From positions 1-36,438 of the forward strand of contig JALOOO010000018.1 in assembly GCA_025454375.1 (NCBI GenBank): a stretch of DNA of 36,438 nt. The letters run 5' to 3'. Position 1 is the stretch's first letter, and the number at the start of each line of letters is the position of its first letter. Positions 12,401 through 19,268 of the stretch are shown piece by piece. Source of the stretch: Leptolyngbya sp. Prado105 (GTDB lineage Bacteria > Cyanobacteriota > Cyanobacteriia > Leptolyngbyales > Leptolyngbyaceae). The translations under genes and the position numbers were made by a program. A model generated the notes under the pieces. That model worked only from the letters and a program-made list of their open reading frames with translations, was not told the DNA's origin and did not search any database.

Positions 12401-15400
12401 ATAGCAAAGTGACGAATATCGAAACGACAGAGTTTGGGATAGGTGGCAGCGATACGATCACAGGAGATGAAGGAAACGATATCGCGATCGGTGGATTTGG
12501 AATCGATACGATTAGCGGAAATGCTGGCGATGATATTCTACTCGGCGACAATGGTAAGGCAAGCTTTACAGCAGGTGTCGTTGTTAATGTCGAGACAACT
12601 GCTCCTAGCATTGGTAGTAACGACATCATCAATGGCAATGATGGAAGTGATATCGTACTCGGTGGATTTGGAGCCGATGTGATGACTGGCGAGACTGGCG
12701 AGGATGTTCTAGTCGGTGACAATGGACGAGTACAGTTTGCGACTGGAATTCTGACGAAAGTTGAATCGATCGATCCGGGTCAAGGGGGCAATGATGTGAT
12801 CGCTGGAAATGCTGGAAACGACATTGCGATCGGGGGATTGGGTGACGATACGATTTCTGGCGATGCAGGACTCGATACCTTGCTGGGTGACAATGGTAGT
12901 GTTGTCCGAGCAGATGGAACCCCTCAAGCGAATGATGTCTATTCCACTGATCCGACTTTTGGAGGTCGAGATGTAATCACAGGCGGACTCGACAATGACC
13001 TAATCATTGGTGGCTCTGGCAATAGCGATGCACTGGACTTAGGGGGTGACACACTCTCCGGCAACGAAGGAGACGATATTATCATTGGCGACAATGCTGA
13101 TATCACTCGCGATAGTAGCGATAGTACTGAACTCGTTGAATCTCTCTTCCCGATCCAAGGTGGAGACGACACGATCAATGGAAACGATGGGAATGACCTG
13201 ATCCTAGGCGGATTTGCAAACGATACGATCAGCGGAAATGCGGGTAGTGACATCATTTTGGGCGATCACGGCAAAATTACCCTACCGAATGGAGTCATTG
13301 CCAGAATCGAAACAGCAAATCCGCTCAATGGTGGTAATGACTCCATTCAAGGGAATGAGAATGCAGATATCATTCTCGGTGGTTCTGGAGATGACACGAT
13401 CGCAGGTGGACTTGCAAACGATGTGATTTTGGGAGATCACGGTGTGATTGTCCGTGCAGATGGCTCATCTCAAGCGAATGATATCTACTCAACTGATGCA
13501 GCCAATGGAGGGAAAGATACAATTACTGCTGGTCTGGGTGATGACATTGTGCTAGGGGGTGCAGATGCCGATCGCATTTCTGGCGATGAAGGTAACGATG
13601 TAATTTTCGGAGATCATGCTGATATCACTCGCAATGCCAGTGATGTCATTGAGAAAATTACTTCTACTTTTGCCGACCAAGGAGGAGACGACACACTTGA
13701 AGGCAATGATGATGATGATGTCTTACTGGGTGGAGCAGCGAATGATGCAATTCTTGGAAATTCAGGTAAAGACATCATTCTAGGCGACAACGGCAGCTTA
13801 GACTACTCGCTCGATAGTAACCTCAGCACTTTAGATCTGATTACCACAACTCAGCCCACAATCGGCGGCAATGACAACATTCAAGGCAACGAAGATAACG
13901 ACATCGTACTGGCTGGAGCCGCAAACGATACGGTAACGGGTGATGCTGGCGATGATGTACTAATTGGCGACCATGCTGAAGTCACTTTAACAAACAACCA
14001 GATCGAGCAAGTCGAGAGCATTGATCCAGGCATCGGCGGAGATGACAGCGTTTCAGGCGGAGATGGTATTGACCTAATTCTTGGTGGATTCGGACAAGAT
14101 ATCCTCTACGGCAATGCTGGAAATGATCGAATGCTCGGAGACAATGGCTTGTTTGATTTTGCCTATGCAGGAGATACTGCTGTCGGTGCGGACACGAATC
14201 TATCAACCTTAGATGTGATCAAAACAACTGATCCAACACTGGGTGGGAATGACAGCATTTTTGGTGGTGCAGGTGAAGATCAAGTCATCGGTGGATCAGG
14301 TTCCGACTTTGTAGCAGGCGATGATGGAGTTGACCCAACGGTTGTCCTAACTCGCGAGTGGACAGTTGCAGAGCGCGGAGATTTCAATGGGGATGGAAAC
14401 GTCGATATTCTCTGGCGTAATCAAGTGAGAGGCGATGTTGCTGTCTGGTTGATGAATGGTAAAGATATTCTCGATTATGCAGTCATCTTGCCAAGTGTGC
14501 CTTCTAACTGGTCGATCGCAGGAGTCAATGACTTCAATAATGATGGCAAAGATGATTTGCTCTGGCGCGATCGTAACAGTGGCGATGTTGCGGTCTGGTT
14601 GATGAATGGTAGAAGCATTCAATCTTCTGCAATTACACTCTCTAGTGTCCCTCTCAACTGGACAATCAAAGGGATTGCTGACCTCAATAACGATAAGAGA
14701 GCAGATCTAGTCTGGCGCGATCGTAACAGTGGCGATGTTGCTGTCTGGTTAATGAATGGCACTCAAATTCAATCGAGAGGCATTGCGCTCTCTAGCGTGC
14801 CGCTCAGTTGGGAAATCGAAGGCGTTGTCGATCTCAATAACGATGGAAATACAGATCTAGTCTGGCGCGATCGCAATACTGGTGATGTTGCAGCTTGGTT
14901 AATGAATGGAATTCAGATTCAATCTTCTGCAATCATCCTTGCGCGTCTGCCGCTTAGCTGGAAAATTGCAGGATTTGGAGACTTTAACAACGATCAAAAA
15001 GCAGATATCATCTGGCGAGGGCAAGACAATAACGAAGTTGCAATCTGGCTAATGAATGGGCTTCAAACAGCTAGCACAGGGATTCTACTAGCTGGTGTTA
15101 CTTCAAACTGGACGATCGAAGGCGTAAGTGATCTAAACAACGATGGTCGGTCAGATATCGCTTGGCGCAATCGCACTAACGGTGACGCTGCGGTTTGGTT
15201 AATCAACGGAACGCAGCTTGCTGGAGCCGCAGTAGTGCTTTCTGCAATTCCGTCTAGCTGGGAGATTGAAGGAGTTGATGACTTTAATCAAGACGGTAAG
15301 GCTGAACTCTTCTGGCGCAATACTGTAAGTGGCGAGGCTGCAATTTGGATGATGAATGGTCTGACTCTCACAGAGTCAACACTCTATCGTGAAGGTTCTC

Positions 15401-18006
15401 TCCAACCCACTGCAACGCCCTCTGATGATTTGGTCATGGGAGACCATGCGATCGTCTACCAAGCATTACAACACGATCGCAATTTCGTCTCGATCGACAC
15501 GCAGGCAACCGATGGGGGTGGAGAGGATGTCTTGTATGGAAATCAGGGAGATGATATTCTGCTGGGTCAGCAAGGCAATGACACGATGTACGGTGGCATC
15601 GGTGAAGACGATATGATCGGCGGTCACAATGTCTTGGGTGGAGCCGATGGCAATGATGTCATGGATGGCGAAGGTAATGCGGATGTGATGCTCGGCGATA
15701 ACGGAAGGATTACTCGTCGTCGAGTGAACAATGCTTGGCAGCGATTTGTTGCTCCCTTTGCGACTGTGATTCGAGACATGACGCGATTTGATGATGTCGA
15801 TCGCATCAGTGGGAATGACACGATGCGAGGCGGAACGGGTGATGACATTATTCAAGGTCAGCGCGGGGATGACATCATTGATGGCGGGGCTGGCGATGAT
15901 GAACTCTACGGTCAGCTTGGAAATGACACTATTCAGGGTGGAGAAGGTCAAGATACAATCCTAGGAGATGCTGGCATTATTACTCGCGACTCGAACCCAG
16001 ATGGTTCTGCTCGTCGAAATCTCAATGGTTCATGGCATCGAGATGTAATTCTGACTGATGTGGGTCGAGTAACTGGAACCTTTAGCAGTACTCCAACCGC
16101 CGGACAGTTCCAGACTCCAGATCTCCTGCTGCTCAGTGGTTCTGCTGGCTATCAAGTGGAATTCCTAGGAGATGGAAATGATGTGATTGATGCGGGTGCT
16201 GGCGATGATGCAGTCTTTGGTCAACGCGGAAACGATATGATCCAAGGCGGCTCAGGCAATGATTACATCGAAGGTAATGCAGGTAATGATCAAATTGATG
16301 ACAGCACTGGAGATGACTTTATCGTTGGGGATGATACCTCGAATCTGCCCCCGTTTAATACTGAACTGCCGATCGTCACTCGCGGCATCCACTTAATTGA
16401 GCAAAATGCAAATCTAGTGCTTGATTTCTTTGGCACGATCGTCACGCCACAGTTGACCTTAACACCTGATCCAATTTCGGGCTTGCTCCCGGCTCTGACG
16501 CTCTCACCAACCTTGACCCGCGATCATTCTCTAACGCCAATTACTGGAAACTTGAGAACGTCCTCTGGTGCAACGCTGCAAACTCTAGTCGCAGTCATTC
16601 CAGACATTCTGAATCACCTGGATCTACTCGCAGGAAATGATCGACTCAACTCTGGTACTGGCTTAGATACCGTCGTCGGAGATAACTACACGAATACGAT
16701 TCCACTCAGGACTGGGAATGCTGCGATCGATCAATCCTTAGATACAATGGTGCGATCGCTCTATCACTTGAACTATGATCTGCATGGTTTAGAACTTGCA
16801 CTCACAGGAACAAGTGGCGCTCAACCTAGAGAACTGACAATCGGTAGCGATGTCATTGATGCGGGTAGCGATCGCGATTTAGTGATGGGCGATAATGCTT
16901 TCTTTATTGGCGGTTTGACGATTAACTCACCTAGCAATGCAGCGGTTCTGTCCTCACTCCTTGGTGAACTGCAACAGGTGATCTCAAGTTTCAATAGCAC
17001 CGTGAATTTTGTCCTGAATCCACTCGTCAATCGACCCATGACTCAACCCATTACATTAGCAATCGGCAATGATCAAATCACTGGCAATGCTGGGGATGAC
17101 AAATTGCTCGCCGATGACACCTTTATCATTGCGCCAAACTTCAAGAATCCGAACTATGTGAAAGGGAGTTTCTGGAACTACACAGTTAACGGTGCAAACA
17201 GACCTGCGCGTCCGACCCTGCGCGAATTCAACTTGAAGCTAGGCAATGATCTGGTCAATGGAGGTACGGGCAATGATTTGATGATTGGAGGCTATAGTAA
17301 TGTGATTCTGCCGCTAGCAAATCAAGCTCCAACGACTCAAGCTGAGCGCACCCAGTTCCAACGAGATTTAGAACTCATTGCAGAGGATGTGAGAACGTTC
17401 ATTCGCGACCTGCACAATACCAATCATGGAATTGATTACGTCAATAACAATCAGTCTCATACCCTGATTGCTCAAAATGATGTGATGAACGGCGAAGCGG
17501 GAGAAGATGTAATGCTCGGTGATAATGCGACCCTACTCTTGCCGATCGTGAACGGTCAAATTAATCTCAGCTTTGAGCTTGTGAATGGTTATCTCGATTC
17601 TAGCGATTCGTCTCATAATTTTAGCCAGGGCTTACTACATCAGTACGACTTGATTTATCGCAATCCGAATCTTGGAGTCACACAATTTGCAGAAGACACG
17701 ATGACAGGTGGCGATGGCAATGACATTCTGTTTGGTCTACGAGGCATTGATAGGATGCAGGGAGAGAGTGGTGATGATTATCTATTGGGTGGAGCAGAGA
17801 CAGATGTGATTAATGACACACTCGGTAACAATGTGATTCGAGCAACAAATCCAAGTGCTGGAGATATCACGATCATCAATCCTCGGATCAATACCTATCT
17901 GACGAATTTTCTTAGCCCTGCCCTTCAACGCTATGTCACTGAGCTAGATCAAGAGAAAAACAGCCTGACGATCGAAGGACAGTTTCAGCTTTCTTTCCCT
18001 GGCTAA
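409..18006 (+). CDS. Giant DUF4347 / beta-repeat / RTX / FG-GAP surface or secreted protein (5865 aa)
   Basis: One unbroken frame. Residues ~39-204 are a DUF4347 domain (SSIAFVDRGIQGYEQL, HILSHGSSGG, DILLYGCDVA, ending near ANYQSVFG), found at the N terminus of very large cyanobacterial repeat proteins. Residues ~205-2915 are Gly/Ala/Ser/Asn-rich beta repeats with recurring AGSVSVN-like motifs, probably a beta-solenoid stalk. Residues ~2925-2975 are a helical hydrophobic patch (VVSRIPIIGWFVKWVTR) unlike its surroundings. Residues ~3760-4640 and ~5005-5315 are calcium-binding RTX repeats (GGxGNDxI). Residues 4645-4994 are seven FG-GAP-like repeats. There is no N-terminal signal peptide; RTX proteins usually leave by type I secretion, but no transporter genes are in this window. 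Its role is inferred as a large adhesin or matrix protein; no catalytic domain was recognised. Confidence 0.9.
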   Translation: MQSDALLRNALVGSTTAIAPAPLEINLSPALNEISRSSSIAFVDRGIQGYEQLIANAASGIDFYVLDPVKDAVSQITDILLERKNVSAVHILSHGSSGGLALGKSWLDSNALERYADQFQSWSKALTQDADILLYGCDVAADEAGEAFVKILSQLTQADVAASTDLTGSANLGGDWTLEYNQGKIEAGLAIQSAALANYQSVFGISFTGTAIANAGINTASAIARVTGNAILNVLGDITIDANGITGDGTGGADNLTLTATGKVDIRGLVGTGGLDNLTINAKEIIVADNVRIEALSDVTFAAKDLRITIESLLPGVLPISADIKSAGITLGNNAVMQAENIDLSAEAKDINPTDGLNEFLDGIIVQPLLESFAGQLPSLPVSVMIRKSNANITIGNGSQILASGDVNIAATAEADATGEASGEFLSVGWSDATASATTNIGQNVVIQASGDVDITATAGAVANMTTETAPPEEGESQVPGVAASLAVARADITAKTTIAQGATITAGGNANILATGSVEREAGSGSEASQGGKAGVSLGLGFTKSDIQAIVNGEVTARTTKENVFSPASAINNNADTITLSNHGFKNGQAVVYSKGSGSDIDGLEDGSTYFVIVVNSNTIKLAESAKAVEENEAIDLSNAGVQGTDHVLKDPGIRVVAQLETEDKASATSGVSDEEEETPDAKGADGASTSVDPSALIQGLTANNASQNAGAGGSGSKSNFSAAGAFAFSRVQNNVAATVGLTGILKSEADISVLATIENKNQTQAEASVEPNEGAQASTASAAVIVGLYSNSAIAKVDGTTDARKATTISSEVIYPFLSTVEENFDILGKLKEDGIAGLVEHFDDGTLGFKSSLFNSWAKSTAKAEKLGIAGSVNFQQFTSNAQAIVGSNAKINQTAAFQTNEQTVSVEAKTELHQINITGVFDFELTTEKLQELKDSKDRLADLNPAGSQSGKGGMGGSLFLLFNNSNTIAKVESGALIRTGADGDLTVNAESKNIDINVAQSGASGKQFGVGGTFVYTQQTSNTIAQVESGVKFQGGALNITAADETTRVNAVGGVAKGGNVGIGLSVSLNNMDRTVSAFIGQVATTTPITGTDIDAGDITIAAKGTGGLWSFSLAAAIASKNPQDQTDQNPPEQSTDVADSQGQSDDPLDGVTLPTLFGEMTPEESPGNQNNSAANTSNDKGNQGKSGIGISGDVSINTATDRVSAFINDAGTIKGEKVALEATNDTVMRVSSGSAAFAKSADPNATSVGIAGSVSVNTLTGTTNAFISGTATGGQKLALIASELSLKATRSGDLFALSASGSGAPGKNGIAIAGSVSVNRITNTTQAYLDGVQAAITGSVLLDAQDSTHIFAIGGAASLSGKAGFGAGVGVNIIKNAVKANSNNTTLDLGTSLTLSAVNGSEIQAIALSFGVSLAQNGIGGAGTISVNNITLTTEASIAQTNRTIAVPLPTGAIALTAKNTAEIRSLAGAVGGGSSVGFGAAVAYNGITNNTQASISQSNLATTAGTEISAESSGTIQSLTLGVGGGKDLGLGGSVAINVIRGGTRAFVDQNTVLLAGGQINLRAKDTSTIEGLSGGIAGSQKAAIGAAISVNDISTTTTSYIEKSVVTSQNAGVHSRAEASATIKTITVGGVVSGKVAIAGSVSVNLIRKTVDSHIADTATVTAAQDVKVEAIASSTLEANGGALAVAGKVSVAGSLAVNDVENRTIARIAGSTVTSSQGNVIVSADSRDTVRTISVGGSGAGKVGVAGSASVSMMGNNTTAEIVGSTVSADDNVLVLANSRNSIEFYGGTISIGGVAGVGGLANVNTIANTTQASIRQGANVTAKGNATSLIPKADGTKTINGNQLTELTRGIAVIATSEEQVDVVSVNLAGGGKAGVAATASVTVLESQTTASIDSASINANNTGANAGQTVKVKASNNSTVDIKAGSIAGSGAVGVGATVDVTVIGNTTRAFINNAPIVNAQAGVDVTSFTREKFGSVVASGAGGFFAGVAGSLLVSDIRSQNEAFIAGSTINTFGNLRVIADDQVEATGAAGAAGLAGKGVGFGATISVITIANSTTARITNSTTNASGLTEVKANSVESVTTGGASLAAALFGGVAGTSLVSSLTTRTIATIDGTSRVNQDQAYRTATQDVRVTAANSSTLTGGVASLGGGIVGFGASVMVSGIWNTTSASIGDNAIVSAGRNITVNAVSNKSVTTAVMAFAGGGVGVAGAVSVVNIGSGMSSDGTSSVSGTQSTTDDQLNKSHVDSGLGSTSYANRAKTRADSKTVGMRTVGFGSTAPVLNGTSAFIGVNAVVNAGTDVNVTATETITLNQGIGNIAVGAVGVGGSVAIANINGNTQAFLAAGSTVNAGNNINVNANFTNTLNSIAGAGQGGLVGLGAQVVIVNDNSSQLAAIRNGARINQANNVSVNARANRTNTSTMVNLQAGGYVAGAAIARLTGNGSTQALVGNDAQIGQVEGSTVGSLSISADANLTATATTRSLSVGIGSASANVAIVDFSPTISANIGAGADIKTLRNINVVSSGTANVSTDVAGVNAGGFAVGLSDARSQVSTTLTTNVGNGSVLDAGTNILLASRFNRDTNGQLISSKQVKASASSSAGALIGLTGSNAEAKMTTNVAAAVGSNATLKAGNNVLIQSLAGNVVDAYASGQALGIAAAGVTSARAEIDNTSTASTDANVQINAGQNITISAQSDNRVIRSEAIGGAGGLFAGASTSGTAIITDNTTASVGANTRITALSGTIKVESLVSNEARSRGSISTGGAVTSNRTDSTSNVTSQVRTTIGDGANLLSDRIQLHSKVTKLDVDADAYSKTIAVNSTTNAQSNVDTNVDTKVTNGIGASLNGQNRLEIISRQDGVDTDSKAKSEIAAGLTGSVFATAHNNMDLDADIDILSRSNLSGLDILLEAVSPQDRNAIYVLDPETVAKTVVNYVLTAVEEVVKVVSRIPIIGWFVKWVTRTVMRLVEQILNSETEAKRSGNFSSNNTINLAGDIYQGAPSRASLVINPDLSVLTQGNISAQIVGNEVVVSDVTTMPPGQILINSPFGTVTGDVVIHKNSVLESVDITNNSTKDLRINRIRTINNAVESPDLDIRADINTANVTTVTDVVGLPSITIQNNTASNVIFAGLIENSTGSLLVANQGGSILMGSNVQLENASADLNAAQGRIGDLTNRLNLRLFDETTNATLQANAGQSISLNLQLSSNALSTGITQLDGLDLNSITAGQDIDLTIRQSDIYQFDLDTFVLSRVAIDGIYNLKNLSSTQGSVKVDIAQGTANISKVQAQSGTVNLKTVGQLVDVNTIGADIIAQDAILQATAGIGSTSNAIDTAVSRLEANGSGGMWINNTGNLSIGGISPMIGLTITGDLSLTNAGSVTVTENVTASGNVQVTTTDTQNQGEDIEVVANTKVESTGANVSLLAGDNFTLNPTGTIAARTQILIKGDHGNADSIGSTIDIRGALQAPVIEITGDSNTDRVNLTNVSTGSPVAIRTLDGDDTINIGSNSTPTANANGTLNRINANLTIDGGTGSDQFKADDSGDTTANTGTLTSNQLLGLGMTGTINYAGVEAIEVALGSGADTFTVASTIAGTTTVNTNAGTDTVNVQSISGATTVNAGGDNDTINVGNASNTVNDIAATLTVQGHVGTDALNVIDSGDTTANTGNLTSTRVSGLGMTGTIDYDTVEALDITLGSGGDTFTIQSTHTGSTTLNSAAGADTISIQSNTGATTVNAGANDDTVAVSVTTPGSTVVVNGEAGNDSLNATTSTRGVVLNGGDGDDTLQGGSGNDLLGGGSGNDRIEGNAGNDEIYGDSTFPVQATDAAYSSFTFDANVMTAPAGSRPSPTQQASQGNDTISGGIGSDTVYGEGGNDNIVGGSFTMNIVDGTDYLFGGAGNDAIAGDNATIDINRSIAVFNDNNGAVDYIFGDTGTLKFAPTGEVTRAANASVAGDGNDTIAGQIGNDAIFGGASNDVLAGNLGDDLLIGDQGTIDFINSKVTNIETTEFGIGGSDTITGDEGNDIAIGGFGIDTISGNAGDDILLGDNGKASFTAGVVVNVETTAPSIGSNDIINGNDGSDIVLGGFGADVMTGETGEDVLVGDNGRVQFATGILTKVESIDPGQGGNDVIAGNAGNDIAIGGLGDDTISGDAGLDTLLGDNGSVVRADGTPQANDVYSTDPTFGGRDVITGGLDNDLIIGGSGNSDALDLGGDTLSGNEGDDIIIGDNADITRDSSDSTELVESLFPIQGGDDTINGNDGNDLILGGFANDTISGNAGSDIILGDHGKITLPNGVIARIETANPLNGGNDSIQGNENADIILGGSGDDTIAGGLANDVILGDHGVIVRADGSSQANDIYSTDAANGGKDTITAGLGDDIVLGGADADRISGDEGNDVIFGDHADITRNASDVIEKITSTFADQGGDDTLEGNDDDDVLLGGAANDAILGNSGKDIILGDNGSLDYSLDSNLSTLDLITTTQPTIGGNDNIQGNEDNDIVLAGAANDTVTGDAGDDVLIGDHAEVTLTNNQIEQVESIDPGIGGDDSVSGGDGIDLILGGFGQDILYGNAGNDRMLGDNGLFDFAYAGDTAVGADTNLSTLDVIKTTDPTLGGNDSIFGGAGEDQVIGGSGSDFVAGDDGVDPTVVLTREWTVAERGDFNGDGNVDILWRNQVRGDVAVWLMNGKDILDYAVILPSVPSNWSIAGVNDFNNDGKDDLLWRDRNSGDVAVWLMNGRSIQSSAITLSSVPLNWTIKGIADLNNDKRADLVWRDRNSGDVAVWLMNGTQIQSRGIALSSVPLSWEIEGVVDLNNDGNTDLVWRDRNTGDVAAWLMNGIQIQSSAIILARLPLSWKIAGFGDFNNDQKADIIWRGQDNNEVAIWLMNGLQTASTGILLAGVTSNWTIEGVSDLNNDGRSDIAWRNRTNGDAAVWLINGTQLAGAAVVLSAIPSSWEIEGVDDFNQDGKAELFWRNTVSGEAAIWMMNGLTLTESTLYREGSLQPTATPSDDLVMGDHAIVYQALQHDRNFVSIDTQATDGGGEDVLYGNQGDDILLGQQGNDTMYGGIGEDDMIGGHNVLGGADGNDVMDGEGNADVMLGDNGRITRRRVNNAWQRFVAPFATVIRDMTRFDDVDRISGNDTMRGGTGDDIIQGQRGDDIIDGGAGDDELYGQLGNDTIQGGEGQDTILGDAGIITRDSNPDGSARRNLNGSWHRDVILTDVGRVTGTFSSTPTAGQFQTPDLLLLSGSAGYQVEFLGDGNDVIDAGAGDDAVFGQRGNDMIQGGSGNDYIEGNAGNDQIDDSTGDDFIVGDDTSNLPPFNTELPIVTRGIHLIEQNANLVLDFFGTIVTPQLTLTPDPISGLLPALTLSPTLTRDHSLTPITGNLRTSSGATLQTLVAVIPDILNHLDLLAGNDRLNSGTGLDTVVGDNYTNTIPLRTGNAAIDQSLDTMVRSLYHLNYDLHGLELALTGTSGAQPRELTIGSDVIDAGSDRDLVMGDNAFFIGGLTINSPSNAAVLSSLLGELQQVISSFNSTVNFVLNPLVNRPMTQPITLAIGNDQITGNAGDDKLLADDTFIIAPNFKNPNYVKGSFWNYTVNGANRPARPTLREFNLKLGNDLVNGGTGNDLMIGGYSNVILPLANQAPTTQAERTQFQRDLELIAEDVRTFIRDLHNTNHGIDYVNNNQSHTLIAQNDVMNGEAGEDVMLGDNATLLLPIVNGQINLSFELVNGYLDSSDSSHNFSQGLLHQYDLIYRNPNLGVTQFAEDTMTGGDGNDILFGLRGIDRMQGESGDDYLLGGAETDVINDTLGNNVIRATNPSAGDITIINPRINTYLTNFLSPALQRYVTELDQEKNSLTIEGQFQLSFPG
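2071..2370 (+). other. Inserted beta domain in the stalk of the giant protein
   Basis: Residues ~560-655 break the AGSVSVN-type repeat pattern with a different segment (ADTITLSNHGFKNGQAVVY, then GLEDGSTYFVIVVNSNTIKLA). From memory, this GHGL/GDAVVY-type module recurs in large bacterial surface proteins between stalk repeats. Its function is unknown. It is followed by an acidic linker rich in Glu and Asp near nucleotide 2430. Confidence 0.5.
11686..14340 (+). repeat. RTX array 1 with a 57-residue (171-nt) super-repeat
   Basis: This is coding repeat DNA inside the giant gene. Nonapeptides of the GGxGNDxI type bind calcium in RTX beta-rolls. They are grouped into longer units that end in a [LV][LI]GD[NH] station followed by a short strand and then GG.D.I.GN. 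Stations start at 12370, 12541, 12712, 12883, 13084, 13258, 13429, 13606, 13780, 13963 and 14134. Five of the ten steps are exactly 171 nt; the others are 174, 174, 177, 183 and 201. This suggests duplication of whole super-units rather than of single nonapeptides. Confidence 0.85.
14341..15390 (+). repeat. Seven exact 150-nt (50-aa) FG-GAP/VCBS-like repeats, predicted seven-bladed propeller
   Basis: Seven consecutive units each contain a calcium-loop-like D[FL]N.D motif, then W R, then a WLMNG-type strand. The WLMNG motif (WLING in unit 6, WMMNG in unit 7) ends at 14460, 14610, 14760, 14910, 15060, 15210 and 15360, so every step is exactly 150 nt. FG-GAP repeats of integrin type form seven-bladed beta-propellers, so seven copies suggest one complete propeller (residues ~4645-4994). 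The block sits between two RTX arrays. Units 2-4 are the most alike, which points to recent duplication. Confidence 0.85.
15421..16350 (+). repeat. RTX array 2 of the giant protein
   Basis: RTX nonapeptides resume directly after the propeller (GGEDVLYGNQGDDILLGQQG, later GNDYIEGNAGNDQI). Single isolated RTX units continue in the less repetitive C-terminal part, for example near 16630, 17060, 17260 and 17710. The C terminus itself (ending LSFPG) is not repetitive and may carry the secretion signal; this last point is inference from RTX biology. Confidence 0.75.
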
Positions 18007-18022
18007 ATCTTTCAGTAAATCG

Positions 18023-18049
18023 GGCGTATTGAGTTATAAATAATACGCC
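18023..18049 (+). terminator. Stem-loop after the giant gene
   Basis: GGCGTATT (18023-18030) and AATACGCC (18042-18049) form a perfect 8-bp stem with an 11-nt loop, 17 bases after the stop codon. The tail is TTCACTT, a poor T-run, so it may be a leaky terminator or a transcript-stabilising hairpin ahead of the outer-membrane gene that starts 26 bases further on. Confidence 0.5.
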
Positions 18050-18074
18050 TTCACTTCCCTATCAGGACTATATT

Positions 18075-19199
18075 GTGAAAAAGAACCAAGCCCCCGCGAT
18101 TGCGATCGTCGCATTTTTTTTAGCTTCTCCTGCGATCGCTGAACCTTCTCTGAATCCTGAGCTACTCAGAAAACTCCAATTACTAGAGCAAAAACAACAA
18201 GAGCTAGAGCAAGAGATTGACACCTTACGCCAGCAAATTTCGCCAAAGACTGGGAACACTCCCGTATTGGATAAAGTAACAATTTCTGCGCCTGAGAAGC
18301 GACCTCAACAAATCCAGGTTTCAGCAGAAGCCTTGTTCTTAAAAACTCGAACTAGCAATGCGATGGATTTTGCGATCGAAGATCCAGGGCAGGCTTTAGC
18401 CGTCAGTGGCAATCTTGCTAAGGTGCGTTACGACGATCCGACTGCACTGCGCGTTGGTTTAGCTTATCGTCCTGAGAATACAGCTTGGGAAGTGGCTGCA
18501 ACTCATATGTTTTTTAACTCTGATGGTCAGCAGAGTGCTGTTCGACCTGCTCAGGGATTTTTGTATTCTACCTTGACGCATCCGGTTCAGAATGATTCTG
18601 CGGATACGGCTGAGGCTGAGGCTCGGATGAACTATCATTCGACGGATGCTGAGCTAGCTTATCGCTTTAAGGTGGGTCAGAGTTTCGGAGTGCGTGTTTT
18701 TGGTGGGTTGCGCTTTGCGGCTGCAAATCAAGTCATGAATGTTGCCTACAATGGGCGAGATTTTAACAATGCAACTGCTCGAATTGAGAATCGTTGGAAT
18801 GGGTTCGGACCTCGAATGGGGGCGCAAGTTGATGTGAAGCTTGCCAGTGATTTGAGCCTGTTTGGGCGGGGAGCGGGAATGGTACTCGTTGGAAATCGAA
18901 CCACGAGCTATGAAGAGACCGATAACAATCGCTCGGATCTGGTCGCTCGGATCTCACAGGATAAATATCAAACGTTTGTTCCGGGATTAGAGGCGGCTTT
19001 AGGGATTAGCTGGCAGCCAAAGATTAGTCAGACTACAACTTTTGATATCAGTGCTGGATATGAATACCAGCATCTTTTTAATGTTTCAAATTCAATCCGC
19101 TTTGTGGATGGGGCTAGTCCAGGGGTCTTCTCTGAGAGTCAAAATGACCTGAGTTTCCAGGGGTTCTTTATCAAGTTGGGGATCAATTCTGAGTTCTAG
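18075..19199 (+). CDS. Lpg1974-family pore-forming outer-membrane protein
   Basis: The 374-residue product starts at GTG with AGGA (18064-18067) seven bases upstream. Residues 1-22 form a signal peptide ending ASPAIA. Residues ~27-55 are a Gln/Glu/Leu-rich coiled coil (LLEQKQQELEQEIDTLRQQI). From ~80 onward there is a predicted beta-barrel with alternating polar and hydrophobic strands (LRVGLAYRPENTAWEVAATH, FGVRVFGGLRF, TTFDISAGYEYQHLF). The family, related to the Legionella major outer-membrane protein, forms outer-membrane pores; its substrate is unknown. The last residues (FIKLGINSEF) end in aromatic Phe, as in many outer-membrane barrels. It lies 68 bp after the giant gene on the same strand and could be co-transcribed, perhaps helping to anchor or export it (inference). 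Confidence 0.75.
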   Translation: MKKNQAPAIAIVAFFLASPAIAEPSLNPELLRKLQLLEQKQQELEQEIDTLRQQISPKTGNTPVLDKVTISAPEKRPQQIQVSAEALFLKTRTSNAMDFAIEDPGQALAVSGNLAKVRYDDPTALRVGLAYRPENTAWEVAATHMFFNSDGQQSAVRPAQGFLYSTLTHPVQNDSADTAEAEARMNYHSTDAELAYRFKVGQSFGVRVFGGLRFAAANQVMNVAYNGRDFNNATARIENRWNGFGPRMGAQVDVKLASDLSLFGRGAGMVLVGNRTTSYEETDNNRSDLVARISQDKYQTFVPGLEAALGISWQPKISQTTTFDISAGYEYQHLFNVSNSIRFVDGASPGVFSESQNDLSFQGFFIKLGINSEF

Positions 19200-19268
19200 T
19201 CATTGGAGTGGCAGACGGGGACGGAAAGTAGCACCATAGGCTCAAAGACCCGATTTGCAGCGTTGACA

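Noticed and set aside
11686-15390. CRISPR array in the repeat-rich part of the giant gene
   Set aside because: The repeats are protein-coding, vary in sequence, and have no constant repeat-spacer structure.
1005-17039. Many open frames on the minus strand and in other plus frames across the giant gene
   Set aside because: They follow the repeat pattern of the coding strand, carry no recognisable motifs, and lie entirely inside a continuous 5865-residue frame.
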